Source: Hyaloscypha bicolor E
Taxonomy: Eukaryota; Ascomycota; Leotiomycetes; Helotiales; Hyaloscyphaceae
DNA length: 64,000 bases
Reading direction: 5' to 3'
Assembly (NCBI RefSeq): GCF_002865645.1
Contig: NW_020194686.1
Coordinates: 372,001-436,000 of the forward strand
Shown in pieces: positions 47,641 to 59,264 of this stretch. The translations under genes and the position numbers were made by a program. The notes beneath the pieces were generated by a model. It saw only the letters and a program-made list of their open reading frames with translations. It was not told the origin of the DNA and did no database searches. The stretch's first letter is position 1. Each line of letters begins with the position of its first letter.

Positions 47641-48873
47641 CTAATCGCCTCTGGGTCGGACCATGTTCCAGCGCGTACGTATAGCGGGCCGAGTCCTGCC
47701 TTGGAACTTGCCAAAATCCCACTCCCAAGACTTGCCCTCTTTTTTATATGCTAGCAAGCGCTACTCGTCTAGGTCTGACCATCAGCTCTGTTTACTCGTG
47801 CTCAAACGGCCCTGCTCGGCCTCGCTAGAGTCTTCATTGTCGCTGCTGAAGTCCGGATCGCCATAACTTGAATCGTTATTATCATCGCCGCTTGACGGCT
47901 CGACCATCTCTGATGCAGGAGCCCCAACGCCAACGAAGCAATTGGCCCCTTCTCCAGTTTAAGAATGACCGGCCCCTATACGAGGTCGCTTTTTGAATTT
48001 TGTCGAATAGCGCACCCGGATGGTCCCTTTACTCCGGTTAGGGAGGGCAGTAAAGATGTATTTCTACGAACGGCCTTCGTTCCATATCTGGAGCAGCTTT
48101 ATATCCTCTTCTTCTATCTACGGAACCTTGCTCTTCTTTAGCTTTAACGGTACTTGATATATCTTGGAATATATAGTAGTATCGTAATTAATATCTAATA
48201 CTACGGGATTAATTAGTAAGTAAAAGTATTCCGAGATTAATAGTAGTTTAAACTCAAGATTATATATTATATTATCCCCGATCCGGATATATTTGAGAAA
48301 GCCCTGGAAAGGCCACTCCTGATACTCAGTAACTAGTACCGCCTCTAATACCGCAGACGGACTCCGAGAAGTCCATAAGATATAATAGTAGCTATTATTA
48401 ATAAAGGTTACCGGATATCCGTTCTTAGCCTGGGCCTATATATTATTAATCTTAGGTATAGTAGTCAAAAGTACTATAAGAGGGCCAGGCTATCCGAGGC
48501 AGAGCTCTAGGGTATATCTGTAATAAATAGTTAGAGTTATAGCAGGTATTATATATAGCTTTTATTACTTTATAGGTTATAGGTTCTTATCCCTAGTATT
48601 ATAAGTATTATAATAGTTATTAGTATTTACGGAATAGTGGGTTTTACTACTAATTTTAGTATATATATCTTAGTATTTCTGTTTCTCTTCTAGCTTTCCC
48701 GTATTAGAATTACTATTTTATACTAGGCCTAATAGAATAGAGGAACTAGAGAGACTTCGAGAAGTTCTTGAAGTATAGTAGTACTCGTTATTAATTAGAG
48801 TTACTAGATATTTGAAATAGTTCCCAGACTATACTTGGCTTAAGGAACTAATAAAAGATACTATTTGAGACAT
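47641..48873 (-). pseudogene. RIP-damaged gene for a protein with two Myb/SANT-like domains
   Basis: From ATG (48871-48873) to TAG (47641-47643) there is one reading frame of exactly 411 codons with no frameshift. It is interrupted by about 13 in-frame stops, all explainable as Gln, Trp or Arg codons changed by C-to-T or G-to-A. Residues about 252-297 form a Myb/SANT-like helix bundle (E-E-E-D-I-K-L-L-Q-I-W-N-E-G, L-P-N-R-S-K-G-T-I-R-V-R). An acidic Ser/Asp/Glu linker follows (about 310-355), then a second Myb-like unit at about 364-405 (W-S-D-L-D-E, R-L-L-A-Y-K-K-E-G-K-S-W-E-W, G-R-T-R-P-A-I-R-T-R-W). Residues 150-250 contain T-S-R-S-P-S-A-V-L-E-A-V and E-Y-Q-E-W-P-F-Q-G-F-L, a conserved region of unknown role. 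The 5' two-thirds is much more AT-rich than the 3' third. Likely once a nuclear DNA-binding protein. Confidence 0.8.
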
Positions 48874-49068
48874 ATTTTATTAATAACCTGTTTCTTAAAT
48901 TTTCTAAAAACGGGAATACTTATAGTATAATTATTTATCTTTAAATCTAATAAGTAATATAGAACTAAATAAGATTCTTAGTTAATCTTTAGTAACTTAT
49001 ATAGAGAGCTTATTAACTAAATACTCGAAAATTTTCCTGCTTTTATTATATTTATTATAATATATATA
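48874..49068. other. AT-rich spacer
   Basis: Short degraded stretch upstream of the Myb gene, before the 18-bp tandem array. Promoter elements cannot be recognised because of the mutation load. Confidence 0.5.
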
Positions 49069-49303
49069 GTTATTAGTATAGCTATAGTTATTAGTATAGC
49101 TATAGTTATTAGTATAGCTATTAGTTATTAGTATAGCTATAGTTATTAGTATAGCCTATAGTTATTTAGTATAGCTATAGTTATTAGTATAGCTATAGTT
49201 ATTAGTATTAGCTATAGTTATTAGTATAGCTATAGTTATTAGTATAGCTATAGTTATTTATAGTTATTAGTATAGCTATAGTTATTAGTATAGCTATAGT
49301 TAT
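49069..49303. repeat. 18-bp tandem repeat TATAGTTATTAGTATAGC, about 13 units
   Basis: Near-perfect head-to-tail units with a few one- to five-base irregularities. The array sits exactly where the copia fragment C is cut off, between that fragment and the Myb gene. Confidence 0.88.
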
Positions 49304-50823
49304 TAATTAGATATAAGCTTATAAGATATTATATAAATATAATTCTATAGTATCTATTATTATAATAGTAATACTAAGAATAATTCTCTGGCTAATATAT
49401 TAAATAATAAGTAATTATATTAATACTATATATTTTTTACTATTATTATAGGCTTAAATAACTAGTCTTGATTTCTTAAGCTCTTTTTCCGTATCCTTAT
49501 TCTTAATTTTATTAATAAACCGGAAGTTAAAAATATATATCTTTTTTAGTATCTGAGATCTAGAAGTAATCTTAAATATATTCTTTTCTTAAAGGCTAGT
49601 AACTTTAACTTAACGGGAATTCTTATATAGTTTATTGTCTTATAGGAATACCGTAATATCCGGGGTTTTATAAGGGCGTCCTCTATTATATTTTAGTGAA
49701 ATAGCAGGAATAATAGAAGAAATTATACTTGTATTACCTTTAGTCTTATTATTAGGTTCGGGAATAGGTTTAGATTCGGGACTATTAATAATAACCTTAA
49801 TATCTCTTTTATAAAAGAGCTTTATAGAGATTAAATAAAAAGTAGTATTACTATATAATAGAGCTAGTATATAGTTCTTTCTATTAATAGCTACTAGCTT
49901 ATATAGTTTATTCCAATTACTAGATTAACTAGTATTTCCTTTATACTAAATGAGAATATTCGAATTCAGAAATAGTTTATAAATATTAGTAATACTAGAA
50001 CTATTTCAGGTATTTAAAGCATTTGTAATTTAATATCTAGCTTAAAGCTTCTGAATTTCTATTATTGCTTTCTTAAATACTACTAGTTACTATAATATAA
50101 TAAATAACGAAATATTATATTTGGTTATTTGAAATAAAGTACTATAAACTAAAAGAATTAAGATAATACTATTAGGTTCTATAGAGTTATTAATAGTCTT
50201 AAAAGCTATTTGGAATATAATATCCTTATTAATTCTATTAATTTCGACTATAATAATAAGATAAATATATTAGATTAGGCTATAGTAATATTTTATAATT
50301 CTAATAAAGTTATAAGCTTTTATAAGAATAATCTTAATCTTAGTTCCTATAATATTTATAAGCTAAATAAACTTCTTATTAGTAAACTGCTTTCTGGTAT
50401 CTGCTATAATCTAATTAAAAGGGCCTAATTAATTATTAATCTAGTACTATTTAAATATATCCCAGATATATATTATACTAATATTCTAGAACTATTAGCC
50501 GGCTTAATATCGAGTGTTTTTATTAATAATATAGAATATAGACTTATTAGAAATATAGAAAATATTAATAATAATAGAATAATTAAAGCTAATATTATCT
50601 CTTAGATTAAACTTGAATTATTCGAGTAATTAGCTATATTTCTAGTATTATTTATAATACTTTATAAGGTATTTAAAAGCTTTTATATTAATATTATAGC
50701 CTACTTATTCTAATATATTTCGGAGCTTACTAATAAATAAATAACTAAAATAATAATATAGATATTATAATTTAATTTCTATAAAAAAGCAGGAATTATA
50801 AATAAAGAATTTGGAAATAAAGC
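49304..50823 (-). mobile_element. Ty1/copia fragment C, left part (RT to integrase)
   Basis: Reverse complement of the copia A/B family: equivalents of copy A about 6125 back to 4630. It includes the RT start (R-F-I-N-K-I-K-N-K-D-T near 49500) and the integrase core (A-D-T-G-K-Q-F region near 50390). Both LTRs are missing. It continues at 58944 after an inserted gypsy element. Confidence 0.85.
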
Positions 50824-51121
50824 TATAAGATATTTATTAGTAAGTAATAAGACAATAAAATAAATTAGTGAATTATAAAACTATAGTATTAAATTTAGTA
50901 TAGAACTAATTTCTATTTCTCTTATAAGGTTTAGGGAGGCCCCCTCTAAATAGAAGACCCTAATAATATATATATAATTAGTAATTTATAAGCCTAATAC
51001 TTATAATATAAATAGTAATTAGTTATAAAGTCAAAGAGCCTCTAATCTCCCTAATTAATACCTATAATATTCGAGGTTTATTATATGTCCTTAAGTTATA
51101 TATAACTCTATATATATTATA
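50824..51121 (-). repeat. LTR of the gypsy element (left; 3' LTR in coding sense)
   Basis: 298 bp, collinear with 58641-58938. Differences are mainly transitions. Confidence 0.88.
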
Positions 51122-53000
51122 ACTATGCCTTCCTTCTAGAATCTTGTTCCCAAGATTTATTAATTCATTCTAGTAAATATTTAATTAATTATTTATTTAA
51201 TTAAGGTAAACTTCTAGTATCTTAAGAGATAGTTTTACTAATATAATCTGGATAATAGATATAAAAATTATCTAATTAGATTAGAGCTAAGTAAGCAAGA
51301 AGAAAGAGTAATTATATCCCAGATATAGGGGCTAGCCAGTAATTGCAATTTTATTTGGGATCTAAGTATCTTAATTAGCTTAATCCAAAGTACTAAGGTA
51401 CTACTCTATGAAATTAATACTACTTATTAGATCTCGTATTAGAATAATCTAAATAGCTATATAGAAAGAATTTAATAAATATTTATATAAGAAACTTATA
51501 TAAATATTTCTGAGATCCTAAAGATTATTTATAGGCTCCTAGAAGTATATATTAATTAGTTATACTAATTTCTAATTAGGACTAGTATAAAAACTAGTAG
51601 TTAATTCAAGTAGTTCTTTATTTCTATAAAAGAACCTCTTTATATTACTATATATTCTCTTTCTTTCTAATAATTATATATATAATAACTTTTTCTATTA
51701 TTACTTTCTAGCTTCTTCTTTTATTCTTTTCTAAGTCTTTTTTAATTATTTTTAATTAATTTTATAATATCTTTTTCTGGCTTTATTATTTACTTATATA
51801 ATAATAAGTATAAAGGTAACTTTATAGCCTTCTTTCCTATTACTAGTAAATACTTGAAATATTTCAAGTATTTACTTATTAATTTCTTTATCTTATATAC
51901 TATAATACCTAGTAAGAAGAATTATAACTATTATAATAAGGATTCTAAGTTTTATATATTAGTAAGTTCTTTAGCTTTAATATTTATTAAAGCTAATATG
52001 ATTTCAGATTTCTTATTACTTATTAGAGGTTTATTAGTTCTAGAAAGATATTATTATAACTTTTAAGAAATTTCTCAAAATATATCCTAAATAGTATTAT
52101 ACTAACGAGAATAATACTATTAATTAGGTTTTTAAAAACTAAAAGAATACTAATAAGCTTCGGAATTCTTCTTTCTATTTTAATAAGGCAAATAATAATA
52201 TTACTTGAATTAGTATCCTAAAAGTAAGTTTTTTCTAATATATTTAGGTATTTACTAATTTTTTAAAGAAATACTATAATATTTATCTTTAAGGTATTAA
52301 TCTTATTACTAAGCTTATTACTAAGATTACTAAGTAATCTATTACTAGTATTTTAAGTATTAATAATATAATACTTATAGCTATTCGAAACCTGACTTTA
52401 GAAATTCGGGCCTTTTATAAAATATATATAATTATTATAAGTTCCTTACTTATTTCTCTTAATATTCTTAATACTAATATTATTATAGTATAACTATATC
52501 CTATTAAGAAATAAGCGGATTCCGGAAAGTATTAGCTAATTCTTTACTAAGTCCTAAATAGGACTAGTATTTAGTATTTTTGCTTTGGAAATTAGGAATT
52601 TATAAGAATTAGAGTTTATTTATTTGAGATACCTATAGCTAGTCTATTTATAATAAACCTTTTTTAATCCTAAATCTTTTTCTAATAATTTAAATATAAT
52701 TCTTATAAGCCTTAATAAAATCCTAGAAAATCTTTATAAGTAAAAAAACCCAGGAAAAAAATATTTCTATTATTATTTCAGGCCTTTTCTTAGCTATTTA
52801 GGTTCTCTCTTTCTTTTAAGTAGCCTTTTTCTTAGTAGTTCAGAATTCTTTTTAATCTTAAGCAATTATTAAAAGATAGTTTTAATTATATAATTTTAGA
52901 AATTCCTTGAAATTTTTAAGATTAGGGAAAGCAGATAACTAGATATTATAATCTTTAGGCTAGGCTTTCTATTTAATTAAATACTATTACTTCTTACTTC
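51122..53000. other. Gypsy element part without recognised domain
   Basis: Lies between the left LTR and the integrase C-terminus. It has a 70-codon plus-strand open stretch (51854-52066) and a perfect 32-bp palindrome (51845-51876, AGTAAATACTTGAAAT and its inverse). It could be a long 3' untranslated part, an extra gene, or another nested element. I cannot decide. Confidence 0.4.
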
Positions 53001-56000
53001 TATTATTTTATTAATAATTAATAATAGCTTCTATTTCCTATTCTTGTTTTTTATTATTATTTACTAATTCCGGAAGTTCTTTAGAAAAATATAAATATAA
53101 CTTCTAATTCTTTTTTATTATATATTTTTTAAGAAAAGAAATATAGAAAATTAAATATAAATAATTATATATATTTAATAGTTTTAATTTATATACTAAA
53201 TTACTAATATATTTAAAAATCCTAAATAGATTTATAAATTTTGGTTTAAGCTTTCCTGTTTTAAGTTTAATATTTCTTATTAATAGTATTATTTAGGCTT
53301 CTTTAAAATAGTATTTAGCTAACTAGTATTTATTATAATAAATTTCCCGGTTATTTTATATATAATACTATAAATCCTTAAGCTTTCTCTATTCTATTTT
53401 AAGGGTTTCTAGCCTCTTATATATAGCTAGTACTTCTCCTATAATCCTGTCTTTAGGATTTTATAGAAATTAAGGATAATATCTATAATATATATAGAAA
53501 GATATATTTTATAAAATCTAATATTTTAAGTTATTATATATAAATTCTATAAAAAATAACTTTTTAAACTAGTTATTTTTTTAGATATTATAATAATATC
53601 TCAGGTAATATTTTAAGGCCTAGTTTTGCCTTTCTATTTAATTATTTATCTAAGAATAATAAGCTATATTCAAATACTATTTATATATTAAATAAAAGCA
53701 AAAAGCAAACTAGAACTAGCTAGTAAATACTATTTCTCGGTTAGAAATAATTCTATTAGAGGAGCTAAAAATTAAGAAAACATATTTCTATATAATCTTA
53801 GTAAGCTCCGGAAAATTAATAGTCTTATAATATATAATATATTTTATTATTTTAGAATACCGGTTAATAATTATAAGAATTATATTAAAATCGAAACCTC
53901 TTATCGGGTTCTTATATAATAGTAAACCTATAATAAAATCTATAGAAATCTTATTTCAAAGTCTCTTAGGCTATAGTAAATTACTAAGTAAATTATATAG
54001 TAAATGCCTTTTTACTTTAATTTTCTAATAAATATTATATTTTTAATAATAATTATAAATATCTTTTTCTATATTTTCCTAATACTAGAACTTTCTAAAA
54101 AGCTCGAGAGTTTTCTCTATTCTATAGTATCTGACTATTAGGTTATTATAATAAAGTTTTATAATTTCTTAATATAAAGCAGGATTATTAGATATAATAA
54201 TTCTTAAATAGTACCTAAATAGGCTCGAATTATTTTTCTAGATTTCTTTTCTCTTAGTATCTTTCTTACTAAGCCTCTATTTTATAATATTCTAATATCG
54301 AGAATTATTTCTCTAAGCTACCTGAATAATATCCAGAAGAAATTTAGATAAAGAGGCTAATACTATAGCTCTTTTAGTAGCTATATATATCTATATATAG
54401 GGAATTAGGTATTTATAACTATCTAATTTAAAAACTCGAGAAACCGAGAAGTCTTTAGTTCTATTAAGTAATATAATTATAGATATCCCTATTACCTTAG
54501 CTATAATAATAAAGCCTTTAAGGCATTTCCCTATATCTTATTTCTTAACTAATTCTATAGTTAAGAAATCTATAAGATAATTTATTTGCTTATCTTATAA
54601 TAAATATTTCTTCTTAGCTATTACGAATATAGTAAGTATTAAATAATATTTATTCTAAAAAAAGAACTCTTTAGATATTTATAAGAACTTTTAAATTATA
54701 ATTATAAAAGCTTTCTTTAACTTATTCTAAAAGGTCAGAAGCCAAGTTATATTAATAGGACCTTCTTTATAATTAGGTTTTTTACTAGATCTATTTACTA
54801 GGTTTAAGGCGCTTTTATAGTAAATAATATTAAAATTATATATTATAAGATATATTATCTAATATACTTAATAGCTTTCTAGATACTTTATTTTTATAAA
54901 GTATTAGAGGTTATTATAATCTATAATAATCTTAATTATAAACCTAAATCCTTTAAAATAATAATACTAATACTTAAAGGCTTTAATAATTATAAGTAGC
55001 TTTCTATTATAAATACTATAATTATATTTGGCTCCGGAAAGTATTCGGGACTAGAATACTACTAGATACTAGTATTTTTTCGGGCTATTACTAGAATTAA
55101 CTTATTATAAAATAGTACTAGTAATTACGAATTTCGATATATTAGTTTTAATACGAATTTTCTTAGAAAAGTTAAAATAAACTAGAATAGGTATTATAAT
55201 AAAAGCTTTTTTTAAAGTTTTAAAGCTTTTAGCTACTTTATCTATTTATATAAAGAAACCGGATTTCCGGCCCTTTTCTATTCTTTTTAAGAAATCTATT
55301 AAGCCTATAATTATCTGAGAGTAATAGTAAATAAACCTATAGTAGAAATTAGTAAATTCAAGAAATACTTAAATATTATAAAATAATTCTAGTTCTGGCC
55401 ATTTAATAATACTATAGACTTGTTTAGGATTCATATAAATACCTTCTATTCTAATAAGGAAGCCTAAAAATTCGATTTTCTTAATATTAAACTCGTATTT
55501 ACTAAGTTTATAAAACAGGTTATTTTTATATAATCTAGTAAGTATCTAGTAAATATAATTATAGTATTTATTCTTATTTCGAGAGTAAATAAGGATATTA
55601 TTTAAATAAATAACTATGAAATAATTTAGAAGCCCTATAAATATAGTATTAATATATATTTGAAATATAGCTAGTATATTAGCTAGTATGAAAGGGAAAC
55701 TATAATAAGACAAAAACCTATATAAAGTATACTAGAGTATAAAACGTAACTTAATAGCAAAATAATAAATCAAAAGCGTAAATAGTAAAGCATAAATAGT
55801 ATATAGTATACAAAAGCTCAATTAATTAAATACTTATAAAGAATTATTCTCTAAGTCTATAGAAAAACCAGCTTTCTTATATAATTTCCGCAAGTCACGT
55901 GCAAAAGGCCGCGGCCTTTATTATGTGACCTAAACCTTAAAACCGCCAAAATAATATAATTTTTAACGAGTACGGCCTGCTATACTACACTAGCCCAAAA

Positions 56001-58500
56001 GATATTATAAGATATTTAAAATAGCTATAATAGGTTCTAAAAGCTGTTTTCTACTCGTATTCTTTACGAATTCTTACCTAATAATATATATTCTTGAGAT
56101 TTAGCTTTATAAAAATCTTGGCTTCTCGAAACTAGTTAAGGGTCTTATTAATAAGAGGAAGCAAATACTAATTCTTAATTATAACTTAGTTAAGTCTATA
56201 ATAATTAATATAAAAGTATAGTTTTCTATTCTTAGGAATAAAAAGAATAAGTATCCTTACTAGGCTTTTACTAGGCCTTATCTAATATTTATAAAGTATA
56301 TCCTATAAATATAGATATAATACTTCTAGTTAGGTCTCTAATAAATTATATAAAAGCCTATATAGGACTATACTATCTATATTAATAAAGTATTTAATAC
56401 TACTAAGATTAGGAAGTTCTAAAGCTTTATTAGGATTAAAAATCTCTAAGAAGTCTTTGTATTTATTATTCCGGAAATAAATAGGTATTTCTAAGACCTG
56501 TTTCCGGAGGATATTAATCTGCTATATTAAAAACTTCTATTTAGTATTACTAGAACCATATAATAAAGTAAAGACCTAGTAATTATTATAAATATATAAA
56601 GCCTATTATCTAGAATAGTTATATTTGCCTTTAGTTAAGAATAAAACTTGAGATACTAGCTCAGGGTACTAGTTAAGCTCCTTACTAAATTCTTTTAGTA
56701 TTAGAATCTTAATATTATTAGGCTATATAAATATATATACTTATTATTTCTTAATATAGTTTATATATTATATAAGAGTTATTTTATAAAATTTCATATT
56801 AAAGATAAGGCTATAAGAGCTAATATTCTTATATCTATAGAACCGGAGCTTAAAAAAATATATCTTACTATAATTATCTATAATAAATACCTTAAGATTA
56901 TAGGCTTAATAGATCTTAAATTAGTTCTTATAAAAGATTATAAATTCTTGGTTATATTTAGCTAAGGTAATAAAGCCCCGGCTTTAAGTCTAATTATTAT
57001 TAAGGAAGTTATAATCTAACCTAATATTACTGAGTTTATTATATATCTTCGAGGCATTTACTTCTGGCTATATTAATTTTACTTAAATAGTTATATAAAG
57101 TAATATATCTTTTTTATTATAGCCAAAATTATTAATATTTAAGATTTGGCCTTTTCTTTTCTTTATTTCTTAAGAAAGTCTCCTCTAAAGCACTTCTCTA
57201 TAGCTATAGTATTAACCTGCTTTTATAGATACCTTGACTCTTCTATAGTTTTAGCCTTATTAGGGTTTACTAAGCCTATTTAATATATTTGAAATACTTT
57301 ATACTTCCTAAAAAGTATTCTTTCTATTTATAAGTCTAATAAATTATATCTAAAATAGAACTAGTATTTTATTAAGGCCTTAAAGGAGCTAAAGTACTAC
57401 CTAAGGATTTCTTATATAATTTTTAGAACTTATTCTTTCTTTTTTAATAGCCTTATAAATTAGAATTTACTAAGTTAGAGTTTTTAGAGGCAGAGTTATT
57501 CTTATTAGACTTCTCTGTCTTTACTCTTTTTAATTTAGAATAAGTAGTATACTCTGCTTTCTGAGCTTTCTTAAGCTATTTGAAAATAGATACTGCCTTA
57601 TTTCCTAAGAAAATAAATACAAGTATCTAATAAGTCTTATAATTAGATAAAGTAGTATTAAAAGTCCAGATCCGGTTTCTTTTAGGATATAGGTCCTGGT
57701 TAATTTCGAGATTAATTATCCGAGTATATAACTCAATAACTATCTTATTATTCTTTTAATAAAGATCTCGGAGTTCCTTAAAGGCATCTTATTAATAGGT
57801 TTAAGGTACTTAAAGTATATTAGCTAAATAGGCCTTAAATTACTTCTAATAGACCTTATATAATAGTAGGCTTTACTTTATTATAGTCTCTTAAGTATTA
57901 TAAGATTTGTTCCTAAAAGCATTTATAGTAAAGTTAATTCTAGAAGAGTATTTATTATAAGTTTAAGATTAGATCCTAAAAACTACTTTCTAGGAAAATA
58001 TAAATATTCTCTATTTCTTAAAAGACTTTCTATAATATAAGTCAGGTATCCGGACCTTAAAAAGCTTTTCTCGGTCCAAATATATTTTTAGAATATTATA
58101 TAATAGCTTCTAATAAATAGTATTAAGATTATTCTTAAAGCTTATTATATTAGAAAAGGAAATGGGTTCTAATTCTATTTTAGGAAGTTCTCTAATAGGA
58201 ATTACTAAGGAAAATAGAATAGATTTATAAATAGAGTTTCTATAAGATATAGTAAACTACAAGATATCTTTAAAAAATACTCTTATATTATTTTAATTAT
58301 AGGATATATTAGTTAATTATATTTACTAATTCTTGCTTTTATTAAAGCGCTTTAACTTTAGTATATAAGCCCTATTTTATAGCTTGAATAATAGTAATTC
58401 AAATATTAATCTCGGTATCTTAATTATTACCGGGATTATTTCTATTATTATTACTGGCTTTTAGAAGTTCTTAAGAAACCCTATTAAAAGTATTAGATAA
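52990..58500 (-). pseudogene. gypsy gag-pol polyprotein remnant
   Basis: Coding remains of the element described at 50824-58938. The region ahead of the RT catalytic motif (about 55740-56000) is interrupted by or altered around a GC-rich 36-bp palindrome, where the usual RT N-terminal reading is lost. No part is open for more than a few tens of codons. Confidence 0.75.
55894..55929. repeat. 36-bp palindrome centred on AAAGGCCGCGGCCTTT (copy 3)
   Basis: Same palindrome as at 7384 and 35800 but inside the RT region of a gypsy element. Left arm GTCACGTGCAAAAGG intact; right arm TTTATTATGTGAC keeps the outer GTGAC. Confidence 0.85.
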
Positions 58501-58640
58501 GCCTTTATTATTACCCGTATTAGAATTAATCTAGTTAATTTCCTCTATAGAAATAGCTTTAGTAAGAAGTTATATATTTCGCAGATTTCGAGATATAATT
58601 ACTTATTAAATTATTTCTTTTAAAGATAAGGAAATTAGCT

Positions 58641-58938
58641 TATAAGGTATTTATTAGTAAGTAATAAGATAATAGAATAAATTAGTAAGTTATAAAACTA
58701 TAGTATTAAATTTAGTATAGAACTAATCTCTATTCCTTCTATAAGGTCCAGAGAAGCCCTCTCTAAATAAAAGGCCCTAATAATATATATATAATTAGTA
58801 ATTTATAAGCCTAATACTTATAATATAAATAGTAATTAGTTATAAAATTAAAAGGCCTCTAATCTCTCTAATTAATACCTGTAATATCCGAGGTTTATTA
58901 TATATCCTTAAGTTATATACGACCCTATATATATTATA
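58641..58938 (-). repeat. LTR of the gypsy element (right; 5' LTR in coding sense)
   Basis: 298 bp, begins TATAAGGTATTTATTAG and ends ATTATA; followed at once by the AAAGC target duplication. Confidence 0.88.
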
Positions 58939-58943
58939 AAAGC

Positions 58944-59264
58944 CTTATAGTATAGTATTTTAAAGCAAGAAAAAGTATTTGAAATATTATATTATAAGTA
59001 TATATTTTCTAATAAAAGTAATAAGATAATTAGTAAAATTATTAAAATAGATCTCTAGCTTATTTATATTAGCTAAGCTAAATAAAAATAGAATCTTTAA
59101 AGATATAATATAAAATTATACTTGCCTAATTAATATATTTACTATTATAAATCTAATAAAAAATATAAATCTAATACTAAACTAGATATTAACTTAATTT
59201 TTAGTAATTTTATTAAGTTTAATACTATTATTAGTTTACTAAAAAGCTTAGAATTAGTTAAAAC
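58944..59264 (-). mobile_element. Ty1/copia fragment C, right part (protease to integrase spacer)
   Basis: Continues the reverse-complement copia sequence from 50823 (equivalent to copy A about 4620 back to 4300). It includes the roughly 115 bp missing from copy B, so fragment C resembles copy A in this respect. It is cut at 59264 by the next gypsy LTR. Confidence 0.82.

Larger units (their letters stand above)
50824..58938 (-). mobile_element. Ty3/gypsy LTR retrotransposon, complete ends, inserted in copia fragment C
   Basis: 298-bp LTRs at both ends, beginning TATAAG and ending ATTATA. Target duplication AAAGC is exact (50819-50823 and 58939-58943), and the interrupted copia sequence reads straight across it. 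Minus-strand coding order: gag (about 57000-58500), then RT with F-I-L-A-N-I and Y-L-N-N-I-L-I-Y-S (55430-55700, catalytic Asp pair now Asn-Asn at 55597-55602), K-Y-E-F and F-L-G-F, then RNase H, and integrase (about 53050-54300) with a Q-T-D-G-Q-T-E-R region remnant and a C-terminal K-P-K-F-I-x-L-F-R block. All frames carry RIP stops. Confidence 0.88.

Noticed and set aside
49069..49303. CRISPR-like array
   Set aside because: Units are contiguous with no spacers, in a eukaryotic retrotransposon context.
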